A DNA stretch of 64,000 bases from Lumbricus rubellus (Eukaryota; Annelida; Clitellata; Crassiclitellata; Lumbricidae). The stretch is from assembly GCA_945859605.1 (NCBI GenBank), contig OX243816.1:168501-232500 (forward strand), written 5' to 3'. The first letter of the stretch is position 1; each line of letters begins with the position of its first letter. The notes below the pieces were generated by a model. The model ran no database searches and was not told the DNA's origin. It was given only the letters and a program-made list of their open reading frames with translations. A program made the position numbers and the translations under genes. Below are positions 49,455 to 60,384 of the stretch, piece by piece.

Positions 49455-50340
49455 TCTGCCGTCAGGCAGGTTCGTATGTCCAACGACGCCATTTTTCTCT
49501 GTCCTGAGCTTCTCTTTTCATTCCACTGTATCCCTCTTCTGACAGCATCCAGTCCAGCAGCATTGTTCTTGGTCTGCCGCGCATCCTTTTCCCCTCCATT
49601 CTTCCCTCAATGATGTCTTTTAGTAGGGTGTCGCTCCTTAAGATGTGTCCTATCCATTTCTTCTGTCGCCTACGTATAGTGTCCATCAGTGATCTCTTTT
49701 CTTCCACCAATTGTAGGATTTCCTCGTTCGTTTTTCGCTCAACCCAGCTGATTCTCTCCATTCTGCGCCATATCCACATCTCGAAGGCCTCCAGTCGCTT
49801 TATGTCCTCTTGTCGCATTGTCCACGTTTCCGAGCCGTACAGGACAACACTCCACACCAATGTCTTCACCATTCTCTTCTTCAGATTCATGTTTAGACTT
49901 CCTCTGAGTAGCTCCCCCCTCTTGTAGAATGCATCTTTTCCCATAGCTATTCTTCTTTTTATTTCTACGTGACACCTTGCATCCTCTGTAACCACACTTC
50001 CCAGATAGCAGAACTTCTTCACCTGTTCTATTTCCTCCCCATTTAATGTGATATTTACCGTTTCCTCTCCTCTCTTACTTATCTTCATCACCTTTGTTTT
50101 CTTTATGTTTATTTTCATGTCGTAGTTCAGCGATGTCGTATTTAAGCGGTCCATCATCTTTTGTAAGCCTTCCTGACTGCCAGCCAACATCGCCTGGTCG
50201 TCTGCAAATCTTAGTGCTTTCACCATTTTCCCACCCACTTTTATCCCCTCCTCCAGCCCATCCAACGTTTCTCTGACAATTTCTTCAATATAGATGTTAA
50301 ATAGAATTGGTGACAGGGGGCATCCTTGCCTCACTCCTCT
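49455..50340 (-). mobile_element. RTE-like reverse transcriptase, 5'-truncated
   Basis: A 290-residue frame covers the palm and C terminus. Motifs are [29 protein letters not shown] (catalytic FADD), [26 protein letters not shown] and [16 protein letters not shown]. It is intact from the palm to the C terminus; the fingers, the endonuclease and everything 5' are missing. It is the same family as 26075-26900. Confidence 0.9.
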
Positions 50341-50344
50341 TCCT

Positions 50345-50610
50345 ACTTTAGCTTGCTAAAGTAAAACGGGGAGGAGACCTGACCGACGCATCTTTTGATC
50401 GTAGACTCGGAACCGACCTGGGCTGTTGAACCAAAGTCCTCCGTGCCCACCTTCAAGTGGTGCAGACCGTTAGTAACTTTCCTGTAATGGGAAAGTGAAC
50501 GAACGGGCACGGCAGGCAAAAACCAGGGGAAGGCAATGGCAAACCACCCCTGTCAATATGCCAAGAAAATCGATGAGGACAGCCAAAAATGAAGGCTGGC
50601 CTTGTCGATC
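50345..50610 (+). repeat. SINE-like dispersed sequence
   Basis: It contains GGGGAAGGCAATGGCAAACC, a phrase frequent in dispersed animal retroelements, within GC-richer sequence that differs from its surroundings. The boundaries are approximate. Confidence 0.4.
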
Positions 50611-50888
50611 GCTAGAGTTTTCAACGAACTGACAGCACAAGGTGACAAGGTGACAGACAAACAAGTGGCAGGACGGCATAGAGATTTGAAAATAAGTGCC
50701 AGGACGCCGTCTATGACCGTCCTGCCACAGTTTAAGCCCTGCCTTAGTCCCTACCATAACCTTAACCTAGCTTCACCCAGCATTGGTTCATTGGTCATTG
50801 CGTTTTGTCATCGACCGTTGCAGTTGTCAGTGCGCACTTTGTGAAAATCCGTGGCACATAAAAACACGCACACAAATTTTATTTAATA

Positions 50889-51305
50889 CTAGCTGTACCC
50901 AGCCACGCGTTGCTGTGGCAAAAAAGACCTCTCCCTCCCCTCCCCTCTCCCTCCCCTCTCCTCCTCCTTCCCCTCCCCTCTCCCTCCCCTCCCCTCCCCC
51001 TCTCCCTCCCCTCCTCCTCCCCTCCCCTTCTCTTCCCTCCCCTCCTCCCTCCTCCTCCCCCTCCCCTCCCCCTCCCAAGCGTGAGGTTTGGTTGAATTTG
51101 CAAATGGCGGTCGAACGTATTGCAAAGTTCACTTTTTGTGGAAAAGATTGCGTTTTTTCGAAAAAAGCATTATACAACACGGTTCTAGGCTATTGGGATG
51201 GAAGGTTTTGTAAAATTTTCGAAACAATCTTTCCGTTAGTTTTCGAGAACACTCATAACGAACTATTGGAAAGTTTCATTTTTATTTATATAGATATAGA
51301 TTTAG
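50889..51305 (+). repeat. Unclassified repeat family, copy 1
   Basis: It starts ACTAGCTGTACCCAGCCACG and TTGCTGTGGC, followed by a CCCTCCCCT pyrimidine tract (50928-51078). It ends in an ATTTTTATTTATATAGAT motif near 51280-51302. Copy 2, at 55458-56137 on the minus strand, shares both ends and the tract. The class is not known to me. Confidence 0.7.
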
Positions 51306-51766
51306 AACATTTAACTGTTGGCTTGCATTAGATAAGTAGATATATACGGTACAATACATACTTCATTGATTGTTATTATTATCATTATAATCGAATAATT
51401 TTAAATATAAATTGGAAAAAGTTCTACTTCTGTTTGACGCTAGACATGTTAATATGTAGCCGCAGCCTAGTAAAGATCTTTCAACATAATAATTTATTAT
51501 TGTTATACAATCCTGTATTGTGAGCAACACTTTGGTTTCTGCATGACGTCGAAACGACTGTGTGGACCGTTCCATTGAAACCGACTTAATCCTCAACTAT
51601 TTTCCATTTAGAACTACGTACAATGCATAATTATTGTCAACGCAAAAAGCAAATCAATCAGATTACTTTCTAATGAACAAAATAATAATATAATAATAAT
51701 GTCAGTTTCTTTGCTCCTGCATGTTGTTGTCGCTCTTCTTTTCTCACAAACGTACAACTAAACGAG

Positions 51767-51778
51767 CCTATAATTATA

Positions 51779-51819
<41 letters not shown>

Positions 51820-51837
51820 CAACAGCAGCAGCAGCAA

Positions 51838-51872
<35 letters not shown>

Positions 51873-51892
51873 GCAGCAGCAATAATTATAGG
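51767..51892 (+). repeat. CAG array bracketed by an 11-bp inverted repeat
   Basis: About 100 bp of CAG with CAA and one TAG interruption, flanked by CCTATAATTAT (51767-51777) and ATAATTATAGG (51882-51892). Confidence 0.85.
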
Positions 51893-52262
51893 CGGATACA
51901 GAAGTTTTCTAAGGGGGGGGGGAGCAAAATTTTTGACTTTGGGTCGGAAAACATTTCGTTGGTCTTTGGCCGAAAAAGCTGATGGCCTTTCTTAGTCATT
52001 TCATCGACCGACGCCTGTGAACATAGCCTACCATTTTTCGAAGCAAATGCTACAATGATCATCTGTTTTCTTAGTCATATGATCCTACTTTCACCTTTGC
52101 CCACTCCATTGTTCGAACACTTCTTGAAACATAATGGGGGTGGGGACGTCCCATGGACATTTCTGATGGGAGGGGGCAGAAGAAGTGTTCGATGAACGAA
52201 GTGGGCAAAGGTGAAAGTAGGACATGACTAAGAAAACAGATTTGCGCCCTAGATCCGCCCCT
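51893..52262. mobile_element. Possible hAT-like MITE with internal palindrome
   Basis: The right end reads as the complement of CAGGGGCGGATCTAGGG, a common hAT-type terminus. The left end (GGCGGATACAGAAGTTTTC) is a diverged match. Inside, ATCCTACTTTCACCTTTGCC at about 52082 is inverted at about 52206-52224. No target duplication was found. Confidence 0.45.
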
Positions 52263-52499
52263 GACCGTCCTCATCATGGGAGGCGAGGTGGGATGGGGCT
52301 CAGCGAGGCGGAGCGGGGCCTTAAAGAGCGGAATATAGTTTCTGGGAGAAGTGCTATAAAGAAAAGAATCGTTGAGTTTAGGGACGATTGAAGAGATGAT
52401 GATGATGACGACGACGACGAAGGGGGGAATAACAATGTTTATTATCTGACTGAATCATGGATCATAGAACAGGAAATTGTTAATCTCGTGGAAGAAAAA

Positions 52500-53215
52500 G
52501 AGGCAGAGAGCATGCAGAGAAGATGAGGGTTGGAGACAGAGAGCAGAGAAGATGATGGTTGGAGACAGAGAGCAGAGAAGATGATAGTTGGAGACAGAGA
52601 GCAGAGAAGATGAGGGTTGGAGACAGAGAGCAGAGAAGATGAGGGTTGGAGACAGAGAGCAGAGAAGATGAGGGTTGGAGACAGAGAGCAGAGAAGATGA
52701 TAGTTGGAGACAGAGAGCAGAGAAGATGATGGATGGAGACAGAGAGCAGAGAAGATGATGGTTGGAGACAGAGAGCAGAGAAGATGATGGTTGGAGACAG
52801 AGAGCAGAGAAGATGAGGGTTGGAGACAGAGAGCAGAGAAGATGATGGTTGGAGACAGAGAGCAGAGAAGATGAGGGTTGGAGACAGAGAGCAGAGAAGA
52901 TGAGGGTTGGAGACAGAGAGCAGAGAAGATGAGGGTTGGAGACAGAGAGCAGAGAAGATGAGGGTTGGAGACAGAGAGCAGAGCAGATGAGGATTGGAGA
53001 CAGAGAGCAGAGAAGATGAGGGTTGGAGACAGAGAGCAGAGAAGATGAGGGTTGGAGACAGAGAGCAGAGAAGATGAGGGTTGGAGACAGAGAGCAGAGA
53101 AGATGAGGGTTGGAGACAGAGAGCAGAGAAGATGATGGTTGGAGACAGAGAGCAGAGAAGATGAGGATTGAAGACAGAGAGCAGAGAAGATGAGGATTGG
53201 AGACAGAGAAGGGAT
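52500..53215 (+). repeat. 30-bp minisatellite, about 23 units
   Basis: The unit is GGAGACAGAGAGCAGAGAAG followed by ATGAGGGTTG, with ATGG, ATAG and AGGA variants. Because the unit is a multiple of three, frames stay open on both strands; they are not genes. Confidence 0.95.
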
Positions 53216-53229
53216 GAGAAAGGAGATAT

Positions 53230-53371
<142 letters not shown>

Positions 53372-53659
53372 CTTTTCCTTTTTTCTTTCCTTCTAAATCA
53401 TTGGACAGGCAGCAAAGCCAATCTTATCGTGTTGGTCTTCGCATTCGACATCAGCCTCTTTCTCGAAGCGAAAACTCTTCGCTTTTCTTCCGTTTTTCAT
53501 TATTTTTGTTCGTTAAAATTCAATAATTATTTTCGCATAATATTGAAAATCGTCTGCTGAGATCGAAAGCGAGGCTTCCTTCTTTCGCTTGTCGTCGTCG
53601 TTGTTCAAAGCTAGAATCGAAGAAGCAGAAGAGCGGAAGTGACGTCATCAATCGTCATC

Positions 53660-54492
53660 CTATGACGACATCGTCTCTGGTTTAGAGAACATAGGACGCA
53701 AGTATTGCCTCTCATCCCTCCTCCATCCCTTCTCCTCCACTTGCTCATAGTCATCTCCATCCTCATCATCCTCCTCCTCGTAGTCCTCCTCCTCCTCCTC
53801 GTTGTCATCGACCTCGTCATAAAGCGCTGTGTCTTTTGAAGCGTTGCATTCTCTGGGTCCGTTGCTTCGGTCGTCGTTGTCTTCTTCTTCCTCCTCATCT
53901 CTTCTCGGTTTTTCATCCGGCTGCATTCGCCACCGATGAAGCGGCGATGCTGAGGAGCTGTGCTGCGTCGTCGTCGTCGGCGGAGACAGAGGCTGCGGCG
54001 GTGGTGGTGGTGGTGATCCCAACTTGGCCATTCTTCTTTTGAACCTGTGAATCTCGTCCATCAGACTTTCGCTCATCTCTCGCTCTTCATCTTGTCGTCG
54101 TCGGCACTTTTCATCTTCTTTGATGTGGCCACCGCCGTCGTTGAAAAGCCCAATGCATGGAGCCAGCGGCTGAGCACAGCGGCTGCTGCTGCTGCATCGG
54201 TAGATGGCGTCATCGTAGGCGTCGCATTCTCCTCTTCCTCCTTCTCCTGATCCTCCTCCTCTTCCTCCTCCTCCTGATCCTCCTCTTCCGGGCATGTGAT
54301 GGGGTGATGCTCCATGCAGGGCAACGATCTGAGTGGCGCAACTGTTGTGAGGCACTCCTCCTTTAAACGTACTTGTCAAGGAAGGAACGGCAGCAGCAGC
54401 AGAAGCAGCAGCAGCAGCACCTGCTTTGGTAGAAATGATGCGGCTGTTGTTGCTGTTGCTGCTGGTCCGGGGAAGAGAGCAGTAGCTGTAGA

Positions 54493-54533
<41 letters not shown>

Positions 54534-54579
54534 CGACCGACGACGATCATCTCTTCTTTCATCCATCTATTCGTTGCAT
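53660..54579 (-). CDS. Gene C terminal exon
   Basis: The acceptor TTCTGTCGTACAG is followed by 306 codons and a TAG. The content is Gln run, Ala-rich block, Gly-rich block with CDAYDDAIYR, a helical ESLMDEIHRFKRRMAKLG segment, a Pro run and a strongly acidic Glu/Asp tail. The antisense frames at 53836-54610 are shadows of these runs. Confidence 0.75.
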
Positions 54580-54927
54580 CTGTACGACAGAAAACAGCTG
54601 CACTCATTAATCCCAGGAAAATGTACGATGTCCATGACGTGGATTATGACGTCGATGATGACGTCGATGATGACGTCGATGATGACGTCGATGATGACGT
54701 CGATGATGACGTCGATGATGACGTTGATGATGACGTCGATGTTGACGTTGATGATGACGTCGATGATGACGTCGATGATGACGATTTCGACGATAAGAAA
54801 TTATTGTTGAGAACTTTTCTTCTTCTCAATTGTCTTCCAACACTTTCTGTCCCCGTCCCTGCCTCAGTCCCAGTCCCTGTCCCTGTCCAATGTGTACATG
54901 TCCCTGTCACCGTCATCACAATCATCA

Positions 54928-54979
<52 letters not shown>

Positions 54980-57900
54980 ATCCCATCAGGGACTTTCTGA
55001 AAGACCCCACCAACTCAACATCAACTGATCCATCCTCCTCCTCCTCCTCCTACTCCTTCACCTTGTCCTCCTCGTCCTACTCTTTTACCTTATCATCCTC
55101 CTCCTTCTACTCCTCCCCCTCAGCATCCTCCTTTTTCTTCTTTTCCTCCTTCTTCTCCTCCTCTTCCTCCTCCTTTTCCTCCTCCTCCTCTTCCTCCTTC
55201 TTTTCCTCCTCCTCCTCCTCTTCCTCCTCTTCCATTACGGACCGATTCATTTGTCCTTCTTTCCTCTCCCAATGACTCGTTCGTTGGCGTCTGTTTGTCG
55301 CGGATGAGACGGAGGAGACGGAGACGACCGTGATTTCCACGTGGAATACTTTTCCAATGTTTCCTCAATCATCTTCTCCAAGCAAAGCCTCCGTCGACCA
55401 AAACAGACCAAATAAACCAAATGGACCAAACAGACCAAGCAGACTTAGCAAGCAGACCAATCTATATAAATAAAAATGTAGCGGCGTTCGCACCAAATTG
55501 AAAATGATAGGATCTCCCAAAGTAACGCACCGATTCTTTTCAAAATCTCACCAAAACGTTCCATTCGAATACGTGAGTGTTCTTTGAATGGTTTCCCCCC
55601 CCAAAAAAACGCAATCTTTAACAACAATATTTGATCAAATTCGTCGACTATTTGAGCTATACAATTTTAAACGTCGCGGACGAAACATAGAATGAGGTCG
55701 AGTGCCGTGACGTCATAAGCGAGTTGCATAATAATTTCCCTTCATTCAAAAACGAAATCGGCCTTTCACCTTTCTTGGGCTCTATCCGCTGTCAGGAAGG
55801 GACGATGTGAGGGAGGAAAAGACCGGAGGGAGCGGGACGAAGAGGGTGGGGAGGGAGCGGAGGGGAGCGATGGAGGAGGGAGGGATGCAGAGAGAGGTAG
55901 GCGGAGGGGAGGGGCAGGGGGAGGGGAGGGGGACGGGGACGGGGAGGGGTGCGGAGGGGTGGGGGAGGGGGTGGGGGAGTGGAGGGTGAGGTGAGGGTAA
56001 GGGGAGGGGAGGGGCAGGCGAAGGGGGAGGGTTGGGGAGGGGAAGAGGAGGGGTGGGGGAGGGGGTTGGGGGAGGTAGGTTGGGATGGTTGTATGCTCTT
56101 TTCAGCCACAGCAATGCGTGGCCGGGTTCAGCTAGTAATTTATAAACAGATTAAAGAAACAGATCAAACAGACCAAACAGACCAAACAGACCGAATAGAC
56201 CAAACAGACCAAACAGACCAAACAGACCAAACAAACCAAACAGACCAAACAGACGGACGGAGGCGAGAGTCGTCATTAAGTTCTTACTTATTCACTTCGT
56301 ATTGTTTGGATTGCATCACAGCTCATATCCACATAGAATAGATGATAAATAATTTATGTAGCTCAAGAATCTTTTGCAATCATTCGCTCTCTATATGTCT
56401 GTCTGCCTGTCTGCCTATCTGTCTGTTTGTCTGTACGTCTGTCCGTCTGTCTATCTGTCTGTCCGTCTGTCTATCTGTCTGTCTATCTGTCTGTTTGTCT
56501 GTCTGTCTATCTGTCTGTCTATCTGTCTGTTTGTCTGTCTGTCTATATGTCCGTCTGTCTATCTGTCTGTCTATCTGTCTGTTTGTCTGTCTGTCTATCT
56601 GTCTGTCTATCTGTCTGTCTGTCTATATGTCTGTCTGTCTATCTATCTGTCTATCTGTCTGTTTGTCTGTACGTCTGTCCGTCTGTCTGCATTTCTGGAT
56701 GTCTGAATGTAGCCTATGTATGTCTCTATATCTCTCTTTGGTTTTTGTCTCTCTATATGTCTTTTGTCTCTCTATATGTCTGTCTCGGTCTTTACTTGTT
56801 TCTTTCTGTAGTCCGTCTGTCTGTCTGTCTGTCTGTCTGTGTCTGTCTGTCTGCTTGTCTTTATCACATTTCCACAATTTTATAGTAGCAGCTTCATCAG
56901 TCGACCCTCCCACCATCTTTGGCCTTTCTTCTCATCCATTATATATAAAGTGGAAGAACAAAGAAGAACGAAGAGCTTTCTTGCAGCATACATTGTACCT
57001 GGAGTCATTGGATGATTAAAATGCTGCTGCTGGTGCTGCTGCTGGTGCTGGTGCTGGTGATGTGGTCCGCCGCCGATGGTCATCCATCTGTCGATCTCTT
57101 CCATCGTCGCTCCCAATCCACTGTCTCCAGAAATGTCAGTCAACGATGAGTCATCGGCGACGTCAATGAAGATGACGTCACCACCATCGCGTAACTCCTT
57201 TGCCCGCTTCCGCTGTTCAACCGGAAGTGTGATGACGTCACGTGGAGAAGATGTGACAGATGCAAGAGAAAAGAGAGAGACAAGTTAATATTTAAGAATT
57301 ATTGTCAACGAAACTTACTCAACGTCGTCACCGTTTTAGTAGCTTCTCTTAGAAAGAGAAAGAGGGAGGTCACACCGTCTCAATTTGTCCCCAAAGTCAC
57401 CCATTTCTCCACCACCGAGCAAAGACGTAGTAGTGTAGTAGCTGTCCCGGAAGACACTCGGCTTCATATCCGCAGCTGGGGCCGCCTAGCAGTCCAGACC
57501 TCGATCCCGGTACATGTACCGGAGTAGCGCGTTATTCGTTCCCGTATTCATGACATCGATAATAACCGTAGGGCGCGTCTGATTGAAGAGTGGCAGCTGT
57601 TTGACCAGGTGATCATCGACCGGACATCAAACAGGCTGTAGCCCCTACGTCCATGGTCGTGTGTTCGTGAACAAAAATGACATTTTGAGCACCATATTTA
57701 GCTGAATTTTACTTCTTTTCAGCTTTTGCATGTTGGAAAGTTGCATTTTTCTGTGCTGCATCTCAAACGCTCATAAATTTTGATAAACTACAGAATATTT
57801 CTAATCGGCTTTAGGATCGCGTGTAAATATGGTCAGTTGGTCACTGTTGTTGTGTTTAAAATTTCAGACAAACCCTAACTGTTTTGACCGAGTTATGACA

Positions 57901-58171
57901 CTTTTTTGTGGGTTCTACTTTAACGTAGACACAGTGTATATATTATATTTATATTATTTATAATTTAATCAAAGAAACTTCTTTTCTGAAGTTGGGATGA
58001 AGTAGCTGCAAAATAATTTAAATGCCATTCTGTTTCCGCTTTCGCCACTCGCTATAATTATCTTTGATTCTGTCTGTCTGTCTGTCTGTCTTTCTGTCGT
58101 GTGTCTGTCTGTCTGTCTGTCTGTCTTTCTGTCGTGTGTCTGTCTGTCTGTCTGTCTGTCTTTCTGTCGTG

Positions 58172-58204
<33 letters not shown>

Positions 58205-60311
58205 GTATCTCCTCTTACTCCTGCTTGCCATCCAAATCTTCCATAATTGTTCTCGTTCTCATTTCCTTCACACTTTCCTTGCCGCTCTTCCTTCTCTCTG
58301 ACCAGTCTCTTCTTCCCTTCTATTTCTATCCCTTCCTTTCTCTTTTCTTCACACCCCTTCACTTCCCTTCTCACCCTCCCCTTTTCACTCCTTTCCTTCC
58401 CTTCTCACCCCTTCCCTTTTCACTCTTTCCCTTCCCTTCTATCCTCATTACTTCCCATTCCTTCTCACTTCTTTCTTTCCCTTCTGACCATTTCCCTTCT
58501 CATCTCTTACCTTCCCTTCTCACCCCTTCCTCCCTTCCTTTCCCTTCTCACTTCTTCTTTTCACTTCTCACCCCTTTCCTTCTCATCCTTCTATTCCCTT
58601 CTCACCCCTTCCCTTCTCATCCCTTACCTTCCATTCTCACACCTTACCTTCCCTTCTCACACCTTCCTTTCCCTTCTCCCTTCTTCTTTTCCCTTCTCAC
58701 CCCTTCTCTTCCCTTCTCACCCCATCCCTTTCATTCCCTCTCACCCTTCTCTTTCCATTCTCACCCCTTCCATTCTTACTTCTTCCTTTCCCTTCCCTTT
58801 GAAAGCGACATCAAATAAGATGGTCGTTTGATTGGAGTTGTCAATGGAAACAACCAACCTCAAACGACGATGACATGCATTCGTTGAATGCAGATCGACT
58901 GCCACCTCCTCCTCCTCTTCCTCCTCCTCCTCCTTTTCCTCCTTTTTCTTTTCCTCCTCCTCCTGCCGCTGGTCTCCGTGCTTCGCTGTCTCCATTTTGA
59001 TCGTCCCTCATTCTCTATGTAACAAAAATCATTCAAATTCGTTGCATTGACTTTGAGATCATCTCGAGATGAAAATATCAAAGGTCAACGAAAAATGCGA
59101 GTTTTGCTCATTTCCAGAATCGACGGAAGGAAGAGATATGGGAGGGAACGAGTATGGAAAGGACAATGGATAGACAAAAGAAAAGGACAAAACAGTGGAG
59201 AAGCAAGGAGGAGAGTAAGAAAGATGTGAAGTGAATAAATGGTATTGAGTACAGAAAAGAAGAAAGGAAAAATTAAAGTATTGAAGGAAGGAAGGAAGGA
59301 AGAAAGGAATAAAGGAAGAAAAACGAAGAAAGGAAGAAAGGATAAAGAAAGGAAGGAAAGAAGGAAGTATTGAAGGAAAGATTGAAGGAAGAAGGGAAGA
59401 AAAGAAAGAAGGATTGAAGAAAGGAAGGATTGAAGGAAGGAAGAAAGTAAGGATTGAAATAAAGAAGGAAAGATTGGATGAAGGAAGAAAGGAGGAAAGA
59501 AAGCAAGGAAGAAAGCAAGGAAGGAAGTAAGGATGGAAGAAAGGAAGAAAAGAAGGAAGGAAGAATTTAAGGAAGGATTGAAGGAAGGAAGGGAGGAAGA
59601 AAGTAAAACGAAGAAAGGAAGAAAGGATAAAAGAAAGGTAGTAAAGAAGGAAGTATTGAAGAAAAGATTGAAGGAAGAAAGAAAGGTTTGAAGGAAGGAT
59701 TGAAGGAAGGAAGGATTGAAGGAAGGAGTAAGGAAAGAAGGAAGACAGAATGGAAGTAAGAAAACAAGGAAGGAAGGAAGTAAAACAAAGAAAGGAAGAA
59801 AGGATAAAAGAAAGGAAGAAAAGAAGGAAGTATTGAAGGAAAGATTGAAGGAAGAAAGAAAGGTTTGAAGGAAGGATTGAAGGAAGGAAGGATTGAAGGA
59901 AGAAGTAAGGAAAGAAGGAAGACAGAATGGAAGGAAGGAAGGAAGAAAGAAAGGATTAAAGGGAAAAAAAGGAAAAAAAAGGAGGAAGGAAGGATGGAAG
60001 GTAGGGAGGAAGGAAGGGAGGAAGAGGAATGAAGGAAGAAAGGAAGGAAGGTAGGAAGGAAGGAAGGTAGGAAGGAAGGAAGGGGGCAGGAAGGGAGGGA
60101 GGATGGGATGGAGGGAGGTAGGGAGGGAGGAAGGGATGGATGGAGGGAGGAGGGAGGTAAGAAGGGAGGTAAGGAGGGAGGAAGGGAGGGAGGGAGGGAG
60201 GGAGGAAGGAGGAAGGGAGGAAGGGAGTGAGGGAGGACATAGGAACAAAATGTCATGAATGCTACAGAAGAAATGTCGTTCAATGTACACTTTTCCGCTG
60301 AGAGAGGAAAC

Positions 60312-60384
<73 letters not shown>

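Noticed and set aside
54621..55028. Asp-Asp-Val repeat protein on the plus strand
   Set aside because: The 12-bp repeat lies in a gene C intron and the frame has no other support.
59085..60290. 401-residue Ser/Phe/Leu/Pro frame
   Set aside because: Composition bias of the polypurine tract.
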